Translations under genes and position numbers: made by a program
The notes under the pieces: generated by a model
The model's input: only the letters and a program-made list of their open reading frames with translations
What the model was told of the DNA's origin: nothing
The model's database searches: none
NCBI GenBank assembly: GCA_002835545.1
Contig: PIZK01000016.1
Location: 62,001 to 126,000, forward strand
From: Alteromonadales bacterium alter-6D02
GTDB taxonomy: Bacteria > Pseudomonadota > Gammaproteobacteria > Enterobacterales > Psychrobiaceae
Length of the DNA stretch: 64,000 nt
Direction of reading: 5' to 3'
In this document: positions 38,283 to 45,333 of the stretch, piece after piece
Numbering within the stretch: position 1 is the first letter of the stretch
How the letters are laid out: each line of letters begins with the position of its first letter

Positions 38283-38572
38283 TATCAGTAGTCACTTTCC
38301 GAGTTAAGTCCATGGCGTGTTCTCGTATCAGGGTTGTATAGCAATTGTCACATCTTGAGAAATTGATAGGGCTGTTGTGTTATCCAAGTGAGCATAGCTC
38401 ATTTGTTTGAGCGCTAACTTTATTATTGCGTTGCCATTACTAAGTCTTAAAAAATGGTTGTTCTACAGGTTGATAGCGTAATAATGGCGTAGCTCTGTCA
38501 TACTTATGTCATCACACAACGTAGGATTTTTGATGATAATAAATACCAGTGTTTGCTATCAGAGAAAATGCA

Positions 38573-38902
38573 ATGGAAATGAAATTAGATAACGTAAAGT
38601 TAAAGCAACTAAGAAAAAATAAAGCTTGGAGTCAGTCTCACCTTGCGGAAGTTAGTGGGGTGAGTTTAAGAACAATTCAACGAATTGAGAAGTCTGGTAC
38701 GGCTTCACTCGAGTCCGTAAAATCGATTTGCGCGACTTTTGATATTCCAATTGATGAGCTGATTATTAAAGGTACCAACACGGTGTTACCGCGCTTTGCT
38801 ACTGTTCGTTGGCTGAAGTGCAAAATAACGGGTGCTGATAAAAAAGCAGCAGCAATTTCATTCGTTATCGCATTTTTAATCAGCTTTTATTTCAGCACCT
38901 AA
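38573..38902 (+). CDS. membrane-tethered XRE-family regulator, paralogue 2
   Basis: The protein is about 109 residues from ATG 38573 or 107 from ATG 38579; an upstream GTG at 38549 is also in frame. The XRE helix-turn-helix has WSQSHLAEVSGVSLRTIQRI and KSGTASLESVKSICATF near the N-terminus. A short linker RWLKCKITGADKK then leads to a single C-terminal span (AAAISFVIAFLISFYF). It is the smallest member of the local set and looks like a tail-anchored DNA-binding protein. Confidence 0.78.
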   Translation: MEMKLDNVKLKQLRKNKAWSQSHLAEVSGVSLRTIQRIEKSGTASLESVKSICATFDIPIDELIIKGTNTVLPRFATVRWLKCKITGADKKAAAISFVIAFLISFYFST

Positions 38903-39025
38903 TTAATATAGTATTGCTGATTAGGGTTTATTACTAATAGTGATTATTCCTTCATCAGGGGCAGTTGTTCTTAAAGCAATTACACGTAGTTGTCTTTACT
39001 GTTAATTAAAATACAGAGGTATATA

Positions 39026-39400
39026 GTGGAAAAGTTATTCTCATACGGCACGTTACAAATGGAACATGTACAGCTAGAAACATTCGGCCGAAAGTTAAAT
39101 GGGACAAAAGATACACTGATAGGTTTTATTCTTTCTGAAGTGAGAATTAAAGATGCGGATGTTATCAAAACTAGCGGCAAGCAGATTCACCCCATTCTCA
39201 AATTCACAGGGAACGAAGATGATGTTATTACAGGAACCGTTTTTGAACTAACTGAAGCTGAATTACAGCAAGCCGATAATTACGAAGTCGAAGAGTATAA
39301 GCGTATCGCCGGATCATTTAAGTCTGGAAAAGAGGCATGGGCGTATGTCTGTGCTACGACCAAACTGCCAAAAAAAAATGAGACCTGTAATGCTAATTGA
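39026..39400 (+). CDS. gamma-glutamylcyclotransferase (AIG2-like) family protein
   Basis: The protein is 124 residues from GTG 39026, with GAGG seven bases upstream; an ATG earlier at 38990 would place a non-family extension in front. The hallmark (V/M)EKLFSYGTLQ at the N-terminus carries the substrate-binding YGTL loop. TGTVFELTEAELQQADNYE near residue 75 leads to EVEEYKRI with the likely catalytic Glu. The family includes gamma-glutamylamine and glutathione-breakdown enzymes; the substrate here is unknown. It stands alone among small accessory genes. Confidence 0.82.
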   Translation: MEKLFSYGTLQMEHVQLETFGRKLNGTKDTLIGFILSEVRIKDADVIKTSGKQIHPILKFTGNEDDVITGTVFELTEAELQQADNYEVEEYKRIAGSFKSGKEAWAYVCATTKLPKKNETCNAN

Positions 39401-39567
39401 ACGTAGCCACAGTTATTTTATATTTTAATCAGTCTAATCAAGCTTGCTCCACGATTCAACCAGAGTACTCCTACCCCAGTGTCGATATCATATATAGCTG
39501 GGGATGCGTGTAAGAGTCCGCAGCTAATTTTAAATATCATATTTACTCATCATTTAATGGAATAAAA

Positions 39568-39861
39568 ATGTACGTTATATCGCTGACCTATACAAAAGAC
39601 TTATCAGAAGTTGACCAACATATTGATAGCCATATTGCATTTTTGGAAAAACATTATGCCGCTAAGAAGTTTATTGTTTCCGGTCGTAAGGTACCAAGGA
39701 GCGGTGGAGTAATATTAGCCGATGCATTAGATTTAGATGAAATTCATGCAATCATCGAAGAGGACCCATTTTATATTGCTAATGTGGCAAAATATGAGGT
39801 GGTGGAGTTTGTTCCTACGATGGCCATTAAGGAACTAGCAGGCCTTACTACCGATATTTAG
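39568..39861 (+). CDS. YciI family protein
   Basis: The 97 residues form an alpha/beta ferredoxin-like fold protein of the YciI/YCII group. MYVISLTYTKDLSEVDQHIDSH opens the fold, where the His near residue 18 and Asp near 20 are the usual pair. FLEKHYAAKKFIVSGRKVPRSGGVILAD and EDPFYIANVAKYEVVEFVPT follow the family pattern (S/G-rich loop, then DPF). ATG 39568 has TGGA ten bases upstream. The family is poorly characterised; muconolactone-type isomerase or dehydrochlorinase activity has been seen in relatives only. Confidence 0.85.
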   Translation: MYVISLTYTKDLSEVDQHIDSHIAFLEKHYAAKKFIVSGRKVPRSGGVILADALDLDEIHAIIEEDPFYIANVAKYEVVEFVPTMAIKELAGLTTDI

Positions 39862-39963
39862 ACCAATGAAAAATGATAGTTAAGTTAGCGCTTTATAGAC
39901 AACTGTTCCTTGGTAATTACCTAGAGTTATCTAGTCACAAACGTTATGGATATGGAGTGTATG

Positions 39964-40545
39964 ATGAAGTATTTTAAAATGCCTGAGTTTCTCTTTGAAG
40001 TGTTTGGGGAGTCACAGTCTTTGTTGGAAATTAGTTGTACTGCTATTTTTGCCCTAGTAGGCTGCTATTTTATTTACAGTATCTCTGATATCCCTCTTAA
40101 TAGTTGGCAGGCAATTATAGCCTTTATGCTAATTGCTGATGTTTTAGCTGGTTGCATAGCCAATTTTACTAGAGGAACAAATAGTTTTTACTCGAAACGG
40201 CCAACTAACCGCCTTATTTTCATCGCTATTCACGTTCATCTTCTGGTGATTGCTTGGCTCCTGTCTGAACCAATGAACAGTGCGTTGATCGTATGGAGCT
40301 ACACGATAGTTTGTGCGTTTGTTGTTAATGCGTTAAAAGGTGACTTCGTCCAAGTTTTTATAGCAGCTAATTTAATGTGCTATGGCATCTTTTTATTGGT
40401 TTATTTGGCATTACCAACGTGGTTTTTTATTGTCGCTACGTTCTTTATGATTAAAGTTTTATTTAGTTTCGCTGTTGATCATTATGAACGTTTCTCAACA
40501 GCTTCTTCTCAGGGACTAGCAAACAATAAAAAAGGTGTTCGCTGA
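39964..40545 (+). CDS. hypothetical multi-span membrane protein
   Basis: Not recognised. The protein is 193 residues from ATG 39964, with GGAG six bases upstream; in-frame ATGs at 39946 and 39961 are alternatives. Five or six hydrophobic spans are visible, starting LLEISCTAIFALVGCYFIYSI. A loop FTRGTNSFYSKRPTNR near residue 70 leads to IFIAIHVHLLVIAWLL, which holds a His-x-His inside a span. Charged residues are few. It may be a small transporter or metal-linked membrane protein, but nothing in the sequence decides that. Confidence 0.65.
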   Translation: MKYFKMPEFLFEVFGESQSLLEISCTAIFALVGCYFIYSISDIPLNSWQAIIAFMLIADVLAGCIANFTRGTNSFYSKRPTNRLIFIAIHVHLLVIAWLLSEPMNSALIVWSYTIVCAFVVNALKGDFVQVFIAANLMCYGIFLLVYLALPTWFFIVATFFMIKVLFSFAVDHYERFSTASSQGLANNKKGVR

Positions 40546-41055
40546 GGTTGATATTCTTTGATTATTGTCACTGCGAATTAGTAGAGACTTAATCATTAAG
40601 CCTAACCAAATCTATTTTTCGTTGGCCTGCCTACCGAGCAAGAAGCATACTAAGATCATGTCTTAGCCAAGCTAACGGTATCCAAAAGTGGAGTTCTCAC
40701 GCTGGAGTACAATCAAAACAGTGGTGTATCGTATGGAAAGTTACTTTGATGCCAGTAGTTGATAGAGCGCGGCGTATTCAATGGGCATGTAGTACAATGA
40801 GCTATCAATCGATTACGCAGCTGATAACAAGCTGTCATTATGAAGTGAGTTGATAAAGGTAGTTTATATTTTTAATAGCTAGTGTCATTTTATTTATCTC
40901 CCCTCAATCTATTAACAACAAAAGTATTTACTCTTTTATGTGTTTATGTAACCCTTTGATTTATATGTGGTGTCGTGTGTGTGTCACCTCCGTGTCGTCG
41001 TCAAACAGGCTTCAATGAGAGATTATTTATCTCGAACTACAGCTAAGGATATAAA
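40546..41055. other. 510-bp gap without a confident gene
   Basis: No supported gene. A stop-free stretch of 77 codons on the plus strand (40620-40853) lacks a start codon with a ribosome site and shows no family motif. Degraded coding sequence or chance are both possible. The region 40880-41040 is AT-rich and probably carries the promoter for the next XRE gene. Confidence 0.5.
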
Positions 41056-41523
41056 ATGATCGTTCGAAAATTAAGAATACAGCGAGCTTGGTCTCAAGAG
41101 CAACTTGCAGAGTTTAGTGGGTTGAGCGTTAGGACAATTCAACGCATCGAAAGAGGAAAAACTGCTGGATTAGAATCATTGAAATCTTTAGCTGCTGTGT
41201 TTGAAGTTAATATCCAAGACTTACAACAGGAGACAGTTATGGACCAAGATACAGTGCTTTCAAATGAAGAGATACAAGCCATCGAACATGTGAAAGACAT
41301 CAAAGATTTTTATTCTCATCTGATTAACTATGGGCTCGTTTTAGGTGTTTTGTTCATCATCAACCTATTGACCTCCCCTGATTATATTTGGGCTTGGTGG
41401 GTCGCTATGGGTTGGGGGATAGGTGTTATTTCTCACGGCCTGAGTGTTTTTGAGGTGACTAACTTTTTTGGCGCGGAATGGGAAAAGAAACAAATTGAAA
41501 AACGACTCAATAAAAAGCTTTAA
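41056..41523 (+). CDS. membrane-tethered XRE-family regulator, paralogue 3 (2TM domain)
   Basis: The protein is 155 residues from ATG 41056 (AAGGAT upstream). The XRE helix-turn-helix at about 1-55 has WSQEQLAEFSGLSVRTIQRI and RGKTAGLESLKSLAAVF. From about 75 a 2TM-type domain follows: EHVKDIKDFYSHLINYGLVL, a hydrophobic hairpin LGVLFIINLL...WAWWVAMGWGIGVISHG, then EWEKKQIEKRLNKKL. 2TM domains are often fused to histidine kinases or HTH proteins. Same local family as the genes at 37803 and 38573. Confidence 0.83.
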   Translation: MIVRKLRIQRAWSQEQLAEFSGLSVRTIQRIERGKTAGLESLKSLAAVFEVNIQDLQQETVMDQDTVLSNEEIQAIEHVKDIKDFYSHLINYGLVLGVLFIINLLTSPDYIWAWWVAMGWGIGVISHGLSVFEVTNFFGAEWEKKQIEKRLNKKL

Positions 41524-41643
41524 TAGCTAGGCTATTTTATAATAGCGTAAAGATATGTTTAGCCATTTGTGGTGATTGTCGATTATCACACTTGGCTTTT
41601 TTGTCGTCAGTTAACATTTTAGCAATGTGATGGAGTCGGATTG

Positions 41644-42621
41644 GTGAGTAGAACTATTCGTTGGGGAATTATTGGTTGTGGTGTAGTCACTGAAGTGAAA
41701 AGTGGCCCCGCTTATCAACAAACTGATGGCTTTGAATTGGCTGCTGTTATGAGACGGAACCAACATTTAGCAGAAGACTATGCCAAACGCCATAATGTTG
41801 AAAAGTTTTATTCTTGTGCTGATGAGTTGATAAATGACCCAGCCATTGATGCTGTCTATATTGCTACGCCTCCTGACAGTCATAAGCTTTATGCGCTACG
41901 TGTTGCGGCTGCTGGGAAGATATGTTGTATAGAGAAACCATTGGCACCGACTTATCAAGATTGTCAGGAGATTGTTGCTGCTTTTGAGAAGGCTAAATTA
42001 GCACTTTTTGTGTCTTATTATCGTCGTTCATTACCTCGTTTCAATAAAATAAAGTCATTATTAGATTCTGGGGAAATAGGGTGTGTTAGGCATATCAATT
42101 GGTACTTGAACAAACCCGCTAATGAGGTTGACTTATCTCAGCAGTATAATTGGCGCACTGATAAAAAAATTGCTGTTGGTGGCTATTTTGATGACTTAGC
42201 GAGTCATGGGTTAGATCTTTTCTCTTACTTACTTGGTGAGTACGAAACGGTTAAAGGCGTTGGCATAAATCAACAGCGCCTGTACTCATCATATGACTCT
42301 GTATCGGCTTGTTGGGTGCATAAGAGTGGCATCACAGGAGCAGGAAGTTGGAACTTTGGTGGTTTTGCTAGACAAGATCGTGTGACAATCTATGGCAGTG
42401 AAGGAGATATCTCATTTTCAGTATTTGACGAGCATCCAATTTCAGTGTCTAGTGCGACTCAACAGAAAGAATTTTTTATCGAAAATCCTAAAAATATCCA
42501 GCTCCATCATGTTAATAATATTAAAGAACAGCTAGTTTCTGGGGCTGTTCACCCATCAAATGGTCGCACAGCGACACATACTAGCTGGGTAATGGAGCAA
42601 ATATTAGCCAACGGCAGTTAA
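41644..42621 (+). CDS. Gfo/Idh/MocA family NAD(P)-dependent oxidoreductase
   Basis: Cytosolic dehydrogenase of about 325 residues. GTG 41644 (or TTG 41641) follows GGAG. The Rossmann motif WGIIGCGVVTEVKSGPA is near residue 8. DAVYIATPPDSHKLYALRVAAAGK near residue 75 and the signature CIEKPLAPTYQDCQEIV near 97 with the catalytic-site Lys define the family. SHGLDLFSYLLGEYETVKG in the C-terminal domain completes it. The group includes dihydrodiol and sugar dehydrogenases; the substrate is not evident from the neighbours. Confidence 0.9.
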   Translation: MSRTIRWGIIGCGVVTEVKSGPAYQQTDGFELAAVMRRNQHLAEDYAKRHNVEKFYSCADELINDPAIDAVYIATPPDSHKLYALRVAAAGKICCIEKPLAPTYQDCQEIVAAFEKAKLALFVSYYRRSLPRFNKIKSLLDSGEIGCVRHINWYLNKPANEVDLSQQYNWRTDKKIAVGGYFDDLASHGLDLFSYLLGEYETVKGVGINQQRLYSSYDSVSACWVHKSGITGAGSWNFGGFARQDRVTIYGSEGDISFSVFDEHPISVSSATQQKEFFIENPKNIQLHHVNNIKEQLVSGAVHPSNGRTATHTSWVMEQILANGS

Positions 42622-42733
42622 TTTGCCCAACGATAACGTTTTTTGATGAGAACTCACAGTGTAAGCGTAATCGTTGGCATACTTAACGAACATTCATTCC
42701 CTCTTTGACAGGGGTAGGTATAGCGAGAATGTA

Positions 42734-43462
42734 ATGAGAATACTTTTTTTATGTTTAATTGTCGTCATGACGAGTCCAGTATTAAGCCAAAAAGCAAAAC
42801 CTCTAGAGGTAAAACAAGTGGCCCAAGGAGTCTATTTGCATACCTCTTATAAGCACATTGAAGGTTATGGGCTAATGGACTCAAATGGTTTGGTTGTATT
42901 AGATGGCACTCAAGCTTACATTATTGATACGCCTTGGTCGGATGCAGACACAACGGCGCTATTACAGTGGATAACCCAAAATGGTTATCATGCAAAAGCG
43001 AGTATATCGACACACTTCCATGAAGATCGCAGTGCCGGCATCGGATTATTAAATACTAAATCAATACCAACATACACATCTGAGAGAACCAAATTACTAC
43101 TATACAATGCTGGGAAACCGACTCCGACTCACACTTTTACTGGAAGTTTTTTCAGTTTAGCTGGCGGCCTCATTGAGCTTTACTATCCAGGGGCAGGGCA
43201 TACTAAAGATAATATCGTTGCTTGGCTACCAAACAGTAATATTTTAGTTGGGGGCTGTCTTGTCAGAACTCGTCGTTGGCAAAGCTTAGGTTACACTGCA
43301 GACGCTGATATCGGTGCTTGGGCACACTCTATAAGAAATATTAAAAAGCAAAACTATGATATAAGGTTAGTTGTACCTGGACATGGTAGTTTGAGTCAGC
43401 CTGATATTTTAGATCACACGATAAGGCTTGCCGAAGTGGCAGCGAAAAAGTTAGCGTTATAA
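42734..43462 (+). CDS. subclass B1 metallo-beta-lactamase, GIM/DIM-like
   Basis: Predicted periplasmic zinc beta-lactamase of 242 residues. Start ATG 42734 gives a signal peptide (MRILFLCLIVVMTSPVLS). All B1 zinc ligands are present: THFHED (His116, His118, Asp120 in standard numbering), GAGHTKDN (His196), GGCLVR (Cys221) and VPGHG (His263). After Cys221 come Arg at 224, Trp at 228 and Tyr at 233, residues I recall as characteristic of GIM-1; the common GNLGDA is GYTADA here. Segments IEGYG, NGLVVLD, AYIIDTPWS, SIPTYTSE and GLIELYYPGAGH also resemble the GIM/DIM group as I remember it. It stands between an oxidoreductase gene and an S41 peptidase fragment. Spectrum and expression are unknown. 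Confidence 0.9.
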   Translation: MRILFLCLIVVMTSPVLSQKAKPLEVKQVAQGVYLHTSYKHIEGYGLMDSNGLVVLDGTQAYIIDTPWSDADTTALLQWITQNGYHAKASISTHFHEDRSAGIGLLNTKSIPTYTSERTKLLLYNAGKPTPTHTFTGSFFSLAGGLIELYYPGAGHTKDNIVAWLPNSNILVGGCLVRTRRWQSLGYTADADIGAWAHSIRNIKKQNYDIRLVVPGHGSLSQPDILDHTIRLAEVAAKKLAL

Positions 43463-43984
43463 TTTCAAAAGGAATTTTACTTTAAATTTCGCCGCTACTC
43501 TTCGGTTTCAACCATGGAGTCATTGGCTGAAGACCTGCTTACGTTTATTAATAAACATCAATCACAAAACTTAATTATCGACTTGAGAGATAATTACGGC
43601 GGTGATTTCTTTGTGGGGTTAAAATTGGCGCAATTGCTTATTTTGGAGGATTCTATTGATTGGAAGTCTGGTGTCTATGTGTTGATTGATAACGTTACTT
43701 TTTCTGCTGCAATGAGTAACGCTGCTCAATTCTCACAGCTACTTAATGCAACGTTAGTTGGCGAACCAACCGGTGCTAAGCCGTCTGGGTACCAAGATAT
43801 GGGACAGTTTATTTTACCTAATTCCAAACTTGAAGTGACTTACTCAAAACGACACTACCATTTTGATGACAATGAACGGAATGCCTTATACCCTCAGGTG
43901 CATATTGAACATTCGATAGAAAATTATAAAGCAAGTAAAGATAATCAGTTGCAATGGATTTTGAGTGATATCGAACAGCGATAA
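43463..43984 (+). pseudogene. S41 peptidase remnant lacking its N-terminal half
   Basis: Reads in the same frame as the beta-lactamase gene and starts directly after that gene's TAA. The recognisable similarity begins before the first ATG (43514): KEFYFKFRRYSSVSTME precedes the core. LIIDLRDNYGGDFFVGLKLAQ, VYVLIDNVTFSAAMSNAAQF with the nucleophile-type Ser in TFSAA, LVGEPTGAKPSGYQ and LPNSKLEV follow the tail-protease C-terminal catalytic domain. The N-terminal domain and signal peptide of the usual 400-500 residue protein are missing. A 156-residue product from ATG 43514 is possible but would be cytoplasmic and incomplete. Probable deletion or insertion remnant. Confidence 0.75.
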
Positions 43985-44086
43985 TATAAAGTAGGGGAGG
44001 TTTGTTTCCACGTTATCACTGGTGAATTCGTTTATTACAACTGCTAATATATGTTGGTTAATCTCTGATGAACTGTGATTACATCC

Positions 44087-45127
44087 TTAATTTTTATTAC
44101 GCCAATACTCACGGTTTTGTTCTAACCAATGGTTAAATTGAGCTTCATGTTCTGCCGTGTTATCTCCAATAACATCATATATTTCGCCTGCAGTTAAAGG
44201 TTCACAGGGTTGCTTTTGTTGCTTTATGATATAGTTTATTAGGCTGTTTTGGTGTTGTTCGGCGGTGTGCATAAAAGTGATCCACGCCCAGCTACTGTAG
44301 TAAAGCTTCCTAGTGAGGAGTGAAGCCCAAAGTTCGCTTTCAAAAAACTCCATCATTAAATAAACTTCTCCAGTCATCCGCCTATCGGGAGCACCATTTA
44401 TTAGCTTATTGGTGATGATGTCTGCAAATCTAACAGCCATGCCTTCGTTAAACATCCTTGCTGTTCGGCCTATAAAATGGGCACTAAGGCCGTGAAAACT
44501 TTCATGAATGGTTGTTCTCAATGCTTTTAAGTCATTATGTTGATAATCAACATAGGCAAGGTTTAGGCCGCCAAAGTACACGCCTGTTGTTTTTTCTAGC
44601 TCAGTTGAGTACGTTGAGGTCAACTCTAGGTATTCTTCACGTGATGGGGTGATGATCATATGTAATGTGATTGAGGCTTTAGTTAGGCTCTTTAGTCGAG
44701 TTTTAAAGTAGTCATACATATAGTTAAGGCTATAGAGCAGGTCTGTTTTGAATTCACGGGTTAAATTGGTGGAATAAATATTAATCCCTATTTGATGGTT
44801 GGCTTGATAGAAGTAATGCTCATAGCGTGAGTCTAGGCGTTTTATCGCATCTCGTCTTTGCGAAGCAAGATCTTGACGCTGCCCTGACAGGTTACATATA
44901 TCGGCATCAAAGAGGTGAGAGTGATTATTGCTTAAGGTTGGTTCATATTGAGCTATTGTGGTGATCGGGGTAGGCACAACTTGTTTTTTATTAAACTCAG
45001 ACGTTGCTAATTGAGGCTGAACTGTCACTTTCTTTGGCACCCAAGTGCGAAAGCTGCTTTCTAACTCAATCAGTGCTGGGGGATAAAGCAGTAGCAAGAT
45101 AAAAGAATAACATATCGATTTACGCAT
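44087..45127 (-). CDS. putative HExxH zinc metallopeptidase, exported
   Basis: The 346 residues start with a hydrophobic signal or anchor (ICYSFILLLLYPPALIELE). A zinc-peptidase motif HESFH (HExxH) lies at about residue 205, in TTIHESFHGLSAHFIGR, followed 14 residues on by MFNEGMAVRFAD, where the Glu could be the third ligand, as in gluzincins. The N-terminal part has a predicted helical segment with LASQRRDAIKRLDSRYEHYF. It resembles DUF1570/peptidase-MA-like proteins in layout, but the family assignment is tentative. The substrate is unknown. It lies in its own gap-flanked unit upstream of the M14 peptidase. Confidence 0.7.
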   Translation of the reverse strand: MRKSICYSFILLLLYPPALIELESSFRTWVPKKVTVQPQLATSEFNKKQVVPTPITTIAQYEPTLSNNHSHLFDADICNLSGQRQDLASQRRDAIKRLDSRYEHYFYQANHQIGINIYSTNLTREFKTDLLYSLNYMYDYFKTRLKSLTKASITLHMIITPSREEYLELTSTYSTELEKTTGVYFGGLNLAYVDYQHNDLKALRTTIHESFHGLSAHFIGRTARMFNEGMAVRFADIITNKLINGAPDRRMTGEVYLMMEFFESELWASLLTRKLYYSSWAWITFMHTAEQHQNSLINYIIKQQKQPCEPLTAGEIYDVIGDNTAEHEAQFNHWLEQNREYWRNKN

Positions 45128-45333
45128 ATTTTAGTTCCAATCTTGAAAAAGCGGAGTGACGAACCTTATAAATGTACATCAGCCTGAGTATTTAGCTAAT
45201 GATGCATTTATAGTAAAGGAATATTCGCGTGTGATGCAACGGCTGTTTTGTCGATGAGATGTTAAACAACGATGGTTTAATGAAATACAGGCTAACCACG
45301 GATTAACCTGCATCAGATCAATTGTCAGCTAGC

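Noticed and set aside
40594-40630. attC-like integron core (GCCTAAC ... GTTGGC)
   Set aside because: Far too short, no inner core sites, second core does not fit GTTRRRY, and no integrase gene; the small-gene array is not shown to be cassettes.
40620-40853. Stop-free 77-codon stretch between the membrane gene and XRE paralogue 3
   Set aside because: No start codon with a ribosome site, no recognisable motif, and the amino-acid composition looks random; kept only as part of the gap description.
37029-45130. Genomic island with tRNA-Pro attachment site
   Set aside because: Accessory content fits, but no integrase, no repeat of the tRNA 3' end at the far side and no clear composition shift was seen.
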